NCBI GenBank assembly: GCA_026936335.1
Contig: JAPMXV010000039.1
Coordinates: 62,001-126,000, forward strand
DNA from: Mantamonas sphyraenae
Lineage: Eukaryota; CRuMs; Mantamonadidae
DNA length: 64,000 nucleotides
Direction: 5' to 3'
A program made the position numbers and the translations under genes. Positions 1 to 10,459 of the stretch are shown one piece after another; position 1 is the stretch's first letter, and the number at the start of each line of letters is the position of its first letter. The notes beneath the pieces are model-generated. The model searched no databases and was not told where the DNA came from. It saw only the letters and a program-made list of their open reading frames with translations.

Positions 1-1
1 A

Positions 2-420
2 ACTGCCAAGTGGCCTGGTGCAACCACAGAGCACGGCATGGCTTGCATGCGCGCTGCAAGCCGTGCCCCACACAACCTCCAACCACCACATGTGTGATAT
101 CAACGCGTCCACCTACCCAGTTCTCGTCCACCAGCCTCAACTTCAGCAGCTGGAAGAGCCGTTTGAGGTTGCTAATCAACACATGGCCGTCGTTCTCCTC
201 GGCCGATGCAATCAGTTTATCCAGTGTTGTCGAACGCACGCTGGCGCTGCTGTCATCCAATCTGAACAGGGACGTGTGCAACGGGCGGTGTAAGAATGCA
301 GGTTTCACACAACGTGCCACTTCAGGTGCACAGACTCGATGTGGTGTATCTTGCGCCCAAGTGACACTCAACCATCCTTTCAGTGACTTCTTACCCTTTG
401 AAAACAGCGCTTGCGTCCAT
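2..420 (-). CDS. Helical-repeat (TOG/HEAT-like) protein, 5' end only
   Basis: Partial minus-strand gene running off the left edge. Exon 1 (420-395) encodes MDASAVFK plus two bases of a Gly codon. A GTAAG donor follows, and exon 2 (261-117) opens after TTCAG and restores the frame. It ends on a tryptophan codon before a GTAGGT donor, and a CAG acceptor at bases 5-3 suggests the next exon starts at base 2. The 57 visible residues have amphipathic helix pairs with the pattern LDDSSASVRSTTLDKL...LKRLFQLLKLRLVDENW, typical of the first HEAT pair of TOG/ARM-type domains, where a conserved Trp follows an acidic loop. A microtubule-binding TOG protein is an inference; other HEAT proteins are possible. 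It is head-to-head with the CCDC57-like gene, with 191 bp between the two ATGs. Confidence 0.6.
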
Positions 421-611
421 CCTGACGACCAGAGAAGTTTTGGCCGGGTGTGCGGTGCGGCGGACTTCTTGGCTCCATCTTGTGCCGCCCTGTGCTCGCA
501 GTCACGGATACAAATCCGTCACCAATGCTGCCTACTTTGTCCACGCTGGGCATAGGATGGGACGGTGGAGTGTCATTCCCGTCCGTCGCCGCCTGGAGCA
601 GAACAACGGCC
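421..611. promoter_or_regulatory. Shared divergent promoter region
   Basis: These 191 bp separate the ATG of the minus-strand helical-repeat gene (420) from the chosen ATG of the CCDC57-like gene (612). The interval must hold both 5' UTRs and probably a bidirectional promoter. I see no clear TATA box. An in-frame upstream ATG for the plus gene lies at 450, so the interval would be shorter if that start is used. Confidence 0.4.
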
Positions 612-3600
612 ATGGACGAACACAGCACGCTGGCTCAGTCGATGCCAGTGTCCAGCACTCAGCCGCGCGTGGAAGCGTCGCAACCGGGCAGTATGACACC
701 AGGGAGAGCTGGTTTGTCATCGTCGTCGTCGTCGTCGTCGTCGTCGATGTCTTCGTCGTCAGGAGCAAGCACTTTGTACACCAAATGGGGGCTCAACACA
801 AGCTCTACCACCCTGTCTTCCGGAATGGCAGGCCACAATAGCCCCATGGTGAATGCCACTGTCAACTCGGAGAACCTGCGCATGCTGATTAACCAGAAGG
901 AGGCTGAGCTCAGTGAAATTCAGTCCTTCCGCTTCCGGGCACTTGAGGAAGCCCTGCAGACCAAAGACAAAGAGGTGGGTTTGCCTTGTCTGCCCTGTGC
1001 GTGTCAATCACCCCTGTGCTCGGGTCCAACAGTCGACGGTGTCCTGTCTGAGGTGCTTGTCTTGCACAGGCCGCCCGCTTCGCTCTCGTCACGCAACGTT
1101 CAGCGCGCGCTGACACCCCGCCTCGGCTCTTTTGCCTCCCCCTACACAGCTTGCCGCCGAGCAAACACGCTTCAAACATCTCAAGGACGACTTTGATTAC
1201 AATCTTCAGCTTCTGCAAGAACGAGACAGTGAGCTGGATCGGTACGAGTCGGCTTTCGCTGCGATGCAGAACGCGCTTCAAGACAAGTAAGACAAACTCA
1301 CGATCGCTCTTGCCGGCCTCTGCTTTGCTCATTTTTGCTGACACGTTGCTTCACAATGTCCCTTCCGGTATGTTTACTGAACTACATCTGCCTGGGCCCT
1401 TCTATTGTCCATTCTGGCCTCAAAAGGGACGCGCAAATCAGTGAGAGCAGAATTGCGCTGGCCGATGCCGAGTCGCAGAACAGACGTCTGACCGCACAAC
1501 TGGCTGAAACGCAGAAGCACTTTCAACACAAAGTCGCCGAAGAGCGCACACGCACGGAACAGGTGCAGGTGCTCAAGCAGGACGAGCTGCACAGGCAGCG
1601 CGAACAGTTCGAAGGGATCCAGCGTGACCTGCAACGGCAGCTGGAGCAGAGCCAGGATGAGCTGGTGCGCCTGCGCAAAGAACTGACGCAGAGCTTTGAC
1701 GAGGCCTTTGACAAGCGTGAGGCCGAGTACCAAGAAGTCGAAGCGGAGTATCTGGAGGCCATCTCACAGCGTGACCAAGCCTTGCGAGAGGCACACAAAC
1801 AGGGTGAGTCACTCCAAGCGGCACACAGGGCGGCCATGGACAGCGTGAAGGACATGCAAGCGGCCATGGAGAACATGGATCGGGTGTCGAGCAAAAAGGC
1901 ACGCGAGTTGCAGAGTGTGGTCAACGCACAGCAGGATCGCATCGAGGAGCTGGAGGAGGAGAGGAAAGCGCTGTTGGTCGACAAACAGAAGCTGTTGGAC
2001 GAGTACGAGGTGAAGATGGGCGAACTGCTGCAGAATTTGCAGGTTGTGGAGCGCGCGTTTGTGATGCAGAAGGAAGACACGGACAAGAAGGTGGGCGTGA
2101 TTGCTCGGGAGAAGGACGAAAAGTACAACCAAAAGGTGGGTGCCATGCAGAAGCACATCGATGTGCTCAGCCGTGACCTGGAAGTGGCGCAGGAGCAGTT
2201 GAAACGCAAGCGCGAGGAGCAGAAGCAGGAGGAGGCGCTGCGCTCCGAGTCGGAGGAGAAACTGCGCAACGAGCTGTACGAAAAGCAAAAGGAAATCAAT
2301 GGGATGCAGAGCAAGGTGCAAGAGGTGCAGCTGCAGCTGTCGGACGCGGCGCACAAGGTGGAAATGGAGAAGCAGCGCGCAGATGAGCTGCAGGGCAGAC
2401 TGAAGGAACAGAGCAACCACTACCTGCAAAAGCTACAAGACCAGCGCATGGAAGCGCAGGAAATCCTGAAAGAATCGCATCAGCTGCTGCAGGAGGCTCA
2501 AAAGAGCAGCAAGGACGAAGAGCTGAACAACATGGAGCTGCGCATGCGTATTGAGTCTTTGGAGCAAGAGCTGAATGCCCAGCGATCGACCACAGACATG
2601 CACAAGCAAGAAAGCGACCGACTGCGTGAAGAACTGCGTCTGAGCGAGCAGTTGCGACGCGAGGAGAGGATGGAAATGGTGACACCGCGCGGTCAAACGA
2701 GCGGTGTACGAGCCAGCAACGGAAGCGGGCGTGAGCAGACAGGAGGCAATGGGAAGCAGGTGAGCGGAGACGCAGACTCACCGTTGCCGTCGCCGTTCTC
2801 CATCCCCATGCCGCGTGGGTTGTCGCCAACCTATGGCATGATTCCGGGCTCGCCCAGGGAGAGTGTGGAGTCGAGCCGGTCGGGAGGCGGCGCAACGGAG
2901 CGCTCGCTGGATGGAAACCTGCTGAATGAGTACATGCGCAAGGTGGAGACGTTGCGAAGCGAAAACGCAGCGTTGACGGCAAACAACAAGCAACTGAAGG
3001 AGATTGTGGGTCTGATGCGCAGCGACATGGAAGAGCTGCAACGGCAGATGGACAGTGACACAGCGAGTTCGAGCTCGGCGGTGCAGGAGCTGCGCAACCA
3101 GCTGGAGGAGCTGCAGCGGCACAACGAACTGTTGACGCAGCAGGTGGGCCAGGCGGGCGGAGGCAGTGCGCACGGGCGTGGAGAGGGCGGAAGAGGAGAT
3201 GGAGAGAACGAAGAACTGGTGTACCTGAGGCAGCGTGTGCAGCAGTTGAACACGAGTCTGATGAACAGTCGAAGCGAGCTGAGCCGCGTTCACGGTGAGC
3301 TGATGAACGCAAAGAGCCAGCTTGTGCAGAGCAAGAGCAAAGCCTCTGCTGAGGGAGTGAACACAACGGAGAAGGAGCACAGGGTGGTCGTGCTGCAAGC
3401 AGAATTGCGTGAGCTGGGCGACAAGCTGGAACGCAGCAACAACGAGAAGGAACGATTGCAGACGATGTTGCGACGTGTGCAAAGCGACCTGCAACACGCC
3501 GAACAGCAGTTGCTGGACATGCAAGTGGGAGAACTGGACAAGGGACGATCGAGTGGAGTGGGCAAGTCGGACGACGACGGGTTCCAGGACAAGGATGCGT

Positions 3601-4352
3601 CGGGAGGCAAGATGCGTGTGGCTGAGCTGGAAGATGGTAGCCAGAGTGGAGAAGGTCACCAGCGTGCATTGCAGTTGAAGAACAGCGAGCTGAAGGCGGA
3701 GAACATCATGCTGCGCAACAAGCTGGAGGAGGCGGCGAGGGACATCCAGCGCTTGGTGGGAGAGAGGGACAAATTGATTGACATCAGCAACATGCTTCGC
3801 AGCTTGCTGCGGGAGGAACGCATCCAGGCAGACACGCGGCAACAGGAGTACGAGGATCAGATGGAGACCCTGGAGCGAACGGTGGACAATCTGATGAGCC
3901 GGAGCGCAGGGCCTACGATGGCTGGAGGTAGCAGGCGCCCGTTGACAGCAAGCACTGGTGGACGAACACGCCGTGATGATGACCGGGTGGAGGAAGGCCG
4001 TGTGGATGGCGGTAGCGGAAGCCAAGGCGCCGGTCGTCGAGTGCAAACAGCGGAAGGGCACGGTTCGCGCAAGCGGCTGGGGGACATGCGGGAAGAACTC
4101 GCTCTGACGGGCGAAGGGGCAGAGTTGAGCTCTCCGCAGGAAAAGACGGCGGGCAGCCGGACAAAGAAGCGTGTGGCAGGGCGTGCAAGCGAGCGAGAAA
4201 CCGAGTCGCAGATCAAAGCACTGCAGCAGATCCAGAAGAAGCGAGAGGGCTTGGTGAACCAACGCAAGGCGTTGAGAAACTACAACGTGGAGGACGACGA
4301 AGAGGCAGCGAAGCTGTCTGATGCGGTGCTGCGCGAGCGGCGTCAACGCTGA
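612..4352 (+). CDS. CCDC57-like coiled-coil protein
   Basis: Three exons (612-974, 1150-1286, 1427-4352) join in frame to give about 1,141 residues. The N-terminus has a Ser-rich segment, then a block with INQKEAELSEIQSFRFRALEE, DFDYNLQLLQERDSELDRYE and AFAAMQNAL. I recognise this as the N-terminal signature of CCDC57 (Y-N-L-Q-x-L-x-E-R-D-x-E-L-x-R-Y), a vertebrate centriolar-satellite and microtubule-nucleation protein. The rest is long Glu/Gln/Arg-rich heptad coiled coil (about residues 165-900), a disordered Gly/Ser/Arg-rich stretch, and a basic C-terminus. The exon 2/3 junction completes a Lys codon. The start at 612 follows the first ATG before the Ser-rich segment; 450 is an alternative. 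The centrosome/basal-body role is by homology only. Confidence 0.8.
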
Positions 4353-4353
4353 G

Positions 4354-7300
4354 ATGGGGATCTTCGGGAAGAAGAAGAGGGATCAGAGGAAGAATCTGGA
4401 TGATGAAGCCGATTTGGTTGATTTCGATGTGATTAGTTCCAACGCTCGTCCAAAGCTCAACTCGGTAGGTGGTTGTGTACGCGTGTTGTGGCGGAGCCGC
4501 GGAAGAATGAAGAGCGCTGACTTTGCGGGGTTTTTCGCTGGGGCTGTGCCGGTTGGGAACGCGTACACACACACACACACGTGTGTGCCACTGTGTATGT
4601 ATGCGGGTGTGTGGAAACGGGTTGTGTGGCAACGCGTGTGGACCATGGATGCAGATCAATCGTCCAAAGGGACCGGCAAGGAGGGGAGCAGGCGGAGTGC
4701 GCAGGTCGGGTTCGTCTTCGTCGTCGTCGTCGTCGCGGTCTTCCAGGTCGTCACGGTCGTCGGGTGGCTCGTCGGCATCTTCTTCGTCGTCGTCGTCATC
4801 ATCGTCGTCGGTGCCATTCAACGCGCCTGGGTCACGGATGAGCCTGGGTCGAAGCAAGAGCAAGATCACACAGAAGGACAGCGTGCGGTCGGAGCGCTCA
4901 GGGAACTTGCGCGTGACGTCGCAGAATCAGACGCTGGCTGAGGTGAGTTGTGTGTGCGAGAAGGCTACCGGGAAGTGAGAGTGGGTGGTTGTAGGGTGGC
5001 GAGTGTTGCTGGGACCGATGTCCGGACGCAGAGTAGGGATGGATGGGCCCTTGCGAAGGGTGTTTCCTCCCGGGTCGCCGTAGGGCAAACAGAGAGTGAA
5101 TCAGCGACCGACTAACACAGCATGCGGGGGCCCTGGCACGTAGCTTGGCGACACGATCGAGACACAGGTGGAGATTGAGCCACTGGACTTGGTGGTGACG
5201 CACAAACTAAGGTGGGTTTTCGTTGGGCGTCGGCCTTCCCTCTCAGCTTTTGCTTTTTTTTGTGGCAAAACGACTAACGTCGAAACGCGCTGGTGTGCTT
5301 GGGAATTGCCTTGAACGCATACACACACGCACTGTGGCGTGTGTGTGGGTCTGTGTGTGTCACAGGAGTACTGCCACAGTCAAAACTTTTATCTCTGAGG
5401 TGATAAAAGGGGTAGGCAGCGATCTTGACGAGAGCAAACTTGGAGTGTACCTGCTGGCCACCAGCTCGGGCTCCACAGGAACAGGGCTGTGGCTGGAGCC
5501 GTCCAAGCAGGTGCTGGGCTACCGCATTGAAGTGGGAGACACAATCCAGATCAAAGAGGTACCGAGCACGATGAAGATCCTGACCGTGGAGGTGCCTGAA
5601 GCTCAACGGCGTACAAAGGTGAGGTTGACGTACAGCACGCTTGTGCAAGACTGCATCGATGCATGCGTCAAGCGATGCCCTATCGAGGACATCGACAAGT
5701 ACGGGGTGTTTGCACCGAACGCAGGCGGTCTGGACGAGGAGGACCAGGGGTTATGGCTGCACAACAATCAGCCGATGGACTTTTACAACCTGGAAACGAT
5801 GGTGGTGCAGTTGCGCAGGTTTCCGGATGTGACGGAGAACTTGCCCATTGAGATTCCGCATCTGCGTGCGACATTGCGGGTGCCGGTGGAGCCAACCAAG
5901 CACATCTGGGAAGTGTTGCTGTATGTCGCGTCTCTGCTTAAGATGGAGCGATCAGAGAGGACGCAGTACGGCCTGTACGTTGCACGTGACTATCCGTACC
6001 TGCGAGGGGGCTTCTGGACCGACATGGATGACACTCTGGAGCCTCTTGATTTGTACCACGAGTACACCATGAACCAGATTGTGTACTTGAAGACGACGAC
6101 GCCGACAGAGTCGATGGCTGAACCGGAGATTGCGGTGTCGCAGCGACGCGTGGCAAGGTCGAACACGCTGTACGGGAGTCTGAACGAATCGGTAGAGAGC
6201 GGACAGAGGCGAAAATCCGTGAATTTGGTAGAGGAACATCTTCAGGGCCTGCGTATGGACATCGACACGTCAGCGGGAGGGAAGGAGACAAACAGCGAGC
6301 AAGAAGTCAGTGGCGAGCAGACGGGAGAAAGCAACGGCGAGCAGGTAGCAAAGAAGGTGGCAGCTGGAGTGTCTGGCGGATCAACGACAAAGCCTCGTCG
6401 CTCGAGTTTGCTTGCTGGGAGGCCGCATGGGCAGTCGAATGGAGGGGCGACGCTACGTGAAACGGCATCGGTTGCATCCGCGATGGCAGCCAGCGGCAAG
6501 GTGAGCAGCGCGGACGAGCTGGAGGTGCTGCAGATGGATGAGGAAATGCTTGTAGGTGTACCGTTCCAGGTGCAGGTGGGGTTGGTGCAAGGAAGCAAGG
6601 GCAAAGAGTGCAGTGGAGCAAAAGTTCGGGCGTCGTTGGCAGGCGGATCTGTGGACACACAAGAGGCTGAACGTCTGGGAGAGGGCATGTGGAGGGCAAG
6701 CGTGACAGCAACTGCGTCGGGCAAGCACGAAGTGGCGGTTGTGATGGCGGGAGGGCACGTGAAGGGGTCTCCGAAGCTGATGATGGCGAAAGGAGTGTCG
6801 GAGTGGGACGTGCAGGACGTGGGAGTGTGGGTGGAGTCGATGGAGGACATGGCATCGCTAAAGGAAACGTTTGTGTCTGAGGAAATCGACGGCGGGGTGC
6901 TACTGGAGTTGTCGATGGACGATCTCCGTGAGCTGGGCTTGAAGCTGGGCAAGCGCAAGAAGCTGATGGAGCGGATCAGCACGCTAAAGGGGGCGAGTGT
7001 AAATACGGGTGAAGTGAAGACATCAACGACAACGACGACGACAACAACGACAGCGAGCGGATTGGTGACAGCTGGAGCCGGAGCCTTTGGACAGGTGCCG
7101 CCGCCTGTGGTTCCTGCACAGAGCGCGTTTGCAGGAGGGGTGAATGTTCCCCCGCCCGCGCAGAGTGCTTTTGGAGGGGCGAGTGTGTCGTCGCCTCCGC
7201 CAGCCAAGAGTGCGTTTGCAGGTGGAGTGAGCGCCACACCGCCTGCAGCGCAGAGTGCGTTTGGAGGGGCGGGTGTATCGTCGCCTCCGCCAGCCAAGAG

Positions 7301-8030
7301 TGCATTTGGAGGGGCGAGTGTGTCGTCGCCTCCGCCAGCCAAGAGTGCATTTGGAGGAGCGAGTGTGTCGTCGCCTCCGCCAGCCAAGAGTGCATTTGGA
7401 GGAGCGAGTGTGTCGTCGCCTCCGCCAGCCAAGAGTGCGTTTGCAAGTGGTGTCAGCGCTTCACCGCCCGCAGCGCAGAGTGCTTTTGGAGGGGCGAGTG
7501 GGTCAACACAACCGGCTGCAGCACAGAGTGCATTTGGAAACACAAACGTGGCAGCCACCGACGAGGCACAACAACAACCAGCTGTGGAAAAGGAAACAAC
7601 CACGACGACGAGTGTGACCACAAGCGTGACTGAGCAGACAGTTGATGGCGGAGGAATGGACGAGAGCGGCAACATCGACGACGACGAGTCTGGAGATGGA
7701 AGCGAGGGCAGTCAGTCGACAAACAAGGATGAAACAAGCTCAGGAGGGAAGACAGCGCCATGGATTTTGCAAAACAATCAGCCGGAAGAAGCAGTAGACG
7801 ACAGCATTCCTCCTTGGAAGCGAGAGATGATGAAGCGCAAGTCGCAAAAGGTGGCAGCAGTCAAGGTGGAGCCTGAGCCTGAACCTGAACCTGAGCCTGA
7901 GCCTGAGCCTGAACCTGAGCCTGAGCCTGAGCCTGAGGAAGACGTGGAAGAGGAGATTGACGACAGCATTCCTCCTTGGAAGCGAGAGATGATGAAGCGC
8001 AAGTCACAAAAGGTGGCAGCAGTCAAGGTG

Positions 8031-8062
<32 letters not shown>

Positions 8063-8230
8063 ACCTGAGCCTGAACCCGAGCCTGAGCCTGAGCCTGAGC
8101 CTGAACCTGAGCCTGAGCCTGCGCCTGAGGAAGACGTGGAAGAGGAGATTGACGACAGCATTCCTCCCTGGAAGCGAGAGATGATGAAGCGCAAGTCACA
8201 AAAGGTGGCAGCAGTCAAGGTGGACCCTGA

Positions 8231-8287
<57 letters not shown>

Positions 8288-8424
8288 GAAGACGTGGAAG
8301 AGGAGATTGACGACAGCATTCCTCCCTGGAAGCGAGAGATGATGAAGCGCAAGTCGCAAAAGGTGGCAGCAGTCAGTCGAGCCTGAGCCTGAGCCCTGAG
8401 CCTGAGCCTGAGCCTGAACCTGAA

Positions 8425-8460
<36 letters not shown>

Positions 8461-9420
8461 GAAGACGTGGAAGAGGAGATTGACGACAGCATTCCTCCCT
8501 GGAAGCGAGAGATGATGAAGCGCAAGTCGCAAAAGGTGGCAGCAGTCAAGGTGGAGCCTGAGCCTGAGCCTGAGCCTGAACCTGAACCTGAGCCTGAACC
8601 TGAACCTGAGCCTGAGCCTGAGCCTGAGGCAGCAGTCAGGTGGAGCCTGGTCGACCCTGAGCCTGAACCTGAACCTGAGCCTGAACCCGAGCCTGAGCCT
8701 GCGCCTGAGCCTGCGCCTGAGGAAGACGAGGAAGAGGAGATTGACGACAGCATTCCTCCCTGGAAGCGAGAGATGATGAAGCGCAAGTCGCAAAAGGTAG
8801 CAGCAGTCAAGGTGGAGCCCGAAAAGCCAAGCAGTCCAGCCGAACCGGAGGTGGAGCAACAAGCGGAAGACAATATCCCAGACTGGAAGCGCAGGATGAA
8901 TGCCAAGATCACGACGCAAGGCAACACGACAGCCAACACACCCACCAGCCCTTCGTGGCAGAAGAAGACAGTGTCCAATGCGTCGGCAAAGCAGGAGACC
9001 GCCAAAAAGGAGGAAGAGGGGAGTAAGGAGGAGGAGGTCGACGACAGTGTGCCGGCATGGAAGCGCAATTTGGCGCAGCGCTCGTTTGGTGGGGTCGCGT
9101 CTGTGGCCACTGCGGCGATGAAGAACAACAACTCCAACGACGACAGCAGCATGCCAGCATGGAAGCGCCAACTGCAGGCGAAGAAGACAGGCAGTGCCAG
9201 CGAAGGATCAACGGAGCCCGCCTGGAAGAAAAACTTGCAAAAGAGCAACAGCGGCGGGAACGTGCCCAACACAACCAGCACGTCGACAAACACAGCGAGC
9301 AGGACGACGGGCACAACATCCACAGTACGAAACAAGAGTCACAAAGACGACGACGAAGACCTGGACAACATGCCCCCATGGAAGCGTGAACTGATTTTGG
9401 CAAAGCGAGGAAAACAGTGA
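4354..9420 (+). CDS. Talin-F0-like x3 / filamin-like / SAM scaffold with WKRE repeats
   Basis: Exons are 4354-4464, 4655-4942, 5168-5211 and 5366-9420, with clean phases. The N-terminus MGIFGKKK has Gly2 and a basic patch, a possible myristoyl anchor, followed by a Ser/Arg-rich region. Three tandem ubiquitin-like domains (about residues 134-215, 217-303 and 304-393) each carry the talin/kindlin F0-type pattern YGLY/YGVF...G-x-W. A filamin-like beta repeat (about 539-620) ends in the GSPK motif. A SAM domain (about 625-690) contains [16 protein letters not shown] and [14 protein letters not shown]. Then come Pro-rich [15 protein letters not shown] units and many D-S-I-P-P-W-K-R-E motifs separated by Glu-Pro runs, the last ending in [15 protein letters not shown]. 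The role is inferred to be a membrane-proximal actin or adhesion scaffold. The frame breaks twice within the Glu-Pro tract (about 8222-8460), so the C-terminus is in another frame as sequenced. The start lies 1 bp after the upstream stop codon. Confidence 0.75.
7081..7545 (+). repeat. 45-bp Pro/Gly-rich tandem repeats
   Basis: The coding repeat unit is about 15 residues ([15 protein letters not shown]). The central copies (about 7255-7440) are nearly identical at DNA level and the flanking ones are diverged. The stretch lies in frame between the SAM domain and the WKRE region, and is probably a flexible linker. Confidence 0.85.
7795..9412 (+). repeat. WKRE motif array with (GAGCCT)n Glu-Pro spacers
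   Basis: Five near-identical long units read [24 protein letters not shown] followed by Glu-Pro runs encoded by GAGCCT/GAACCT hexamers (about 7867-8730). Diverged shorter copies follow: [35 protein letters not shown] and NMPPWKREL. The conserved core is (I/V/M)-P-x-W-K-R-x-(L/M). Spacing and unit length vary. At about 8222, 8380 and 8635 the units carry small indels, and two of these change the reading frame. Confidence 0.9.
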
Positions 9421-9490
9421 GTATTGCACCGACACATTGCTTGTTTTTGCTCATTTGCCCATTTACCGTTTGTTGCGGTCTTCTTGCTGT

Positions 9491-10459
9491 TCAGTCGTCC
9501 TTGGTTGGTGTGTTTGCGACCGAGGTGGAGGTCGTTTGCGTTTGAGGCGTTGTGTGTCTGCCTTTGCGCAGCTGCGTCCACACAGTCCACAGCACAATGA
9601 CGACGTGTCCCAATACATATCCTGCCAGAGCGCCGAGGAGTGAAGGACAAGGCCAGGTTTGAAAGGGCCGGTCCCAGTCCAGCGGAATCACGACAGCACC
9701 GGCCCAGCAGCCAACAAGCGTGGCATAAAAGAGAACCATGGCATGTCGCTCGCTAAGGGTGTGAGCGTCCATGCCAAGCACCACGTTGCGCCATGCAAGC
9801 ACGTCGTTGCCAAAGAGAGCGGCGGGGGGAACGAATGCCAACACGCCCACCACGCTGGCCAGCAACAGCGTCTCCATCCAGTGTTGGGTCACAGAGGCAC
9901 CAAACAACACCAAAAGAGCATAAGTGATGCTTGTTCCAGCCATCCATCCTGTGGCCACACGCAGGAGTGCCTGCGCTGCCCCAACTGCACCGTTCATCGG
10001 AGCCATGGAGGTATACAGTACCGCACTCATTGGAAATAGCACGCTGAGCATGCGTGCCATGGCTTGGCGCGGGTGGGAGATCAGCGTGATCGCCATGCGC
10101 GCTTCAGCCTCGGTGTCTTTCAGTGGCGGGGCGGGAACGCCAGGCCCCAGATTCTGCGTTTTCACTGTGTCTTGGAAGCGCGAAGGATGCACCACAGCAG
10201 AGTAGTACAGAAAGCCCAGGAGAAGCACCGTGGCTCCGACAAGCCCCACGGGGGCAAGGATTGAGCGCTGACGCCTTTGGAGTTCGGCACGGCGCAGATC
10301 TTCTTTCGGAACCTTTTTCGGCATCAACCTGCCAGTGGTTGCCAAACGGATCAGTGGCTCAGGGAAACCCATCCACCGGAGGGCTGAGGCTGTGATGGTG
10401 GACATGTTCCAAAGGAAGGGCCGATCGGATTGTGTTGGGTGACTTGAGCGCGTTTTCAT
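9491..10459 (-). CDS. PIGF: GPI ethanolamine-phosphate transferase subunit PIG-F
   Basis: A 322-residue single-exon ORF with multiple hydrophobic helices. The diagnostic feature is the C-terminal block GAVVIPLDWDRPFQTWPCPS...GALAGYVLGHVV, which matches the PIG-F signature (P-L-D-W-D-R-P-W-Q-x-W-P ... GA-x-x-GY). PIG-F is the ER membrane partner of PIG-O and PIG-G (GPI7), which add ethanolamine phosphate to the GPI mannoses; this role is known from the family. The N-terminal 90 residues are longer than usual and basic. The ATG at 10459 overlaps the NSUN2 stop codon (ATGA). A second Met at 10405 (MSTITASALRW) is an equally good start and leaves about 50 bp of spacing. Confidence 0.9.
   Translation of the reverse strand: MKTRSSHPTQSDRPFLWNMSTITASALRWMGFPEPLIRLATTGRLMPKKVPKEDLRRAELQRRQRSILAPVGLVGATVLLLGFLYYSAVVHPSRFQDTVKTQNLGPGVPAPPLKDTEAEARMAITLISHPRQAMARMLSVLFPMSAVLYTSMAPMNGAVGAAQALLRVATGWMAGTSITYALLVLFGASVTQHWMETLLLASVVGVLAFVPPAALFGNDVLAWRNVVLGMDAHTLSERHAMVLFYATLVGCWAGAVVIPLDWDRPFQTWPCPSLLGALAGYVLGHVVIVLWTVWTQLRKGRHTTPQTQTTSTSVANTPTKDD

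Noticed and set aside
10-555. Plus-strand ORF of 181 codons at the left edge
   Set aside because: It overlaps two minus-strand exons with correct splice sites and matching phases. Its own translation is low-complexity and unrecognisable.
1523-2416. Ser/Cys-rich and Leu/His-rich minus-strand ORFs under the CCDC57-like gene
   Set aside because: They are complements of Glu/Gln/Lys codons of a coiled coil.
9437-9490. Possible small gene between the convergent F0/SAM and PIGF genes
   Set aside because: The gap is only about 70 bp and should be 3' UTR.
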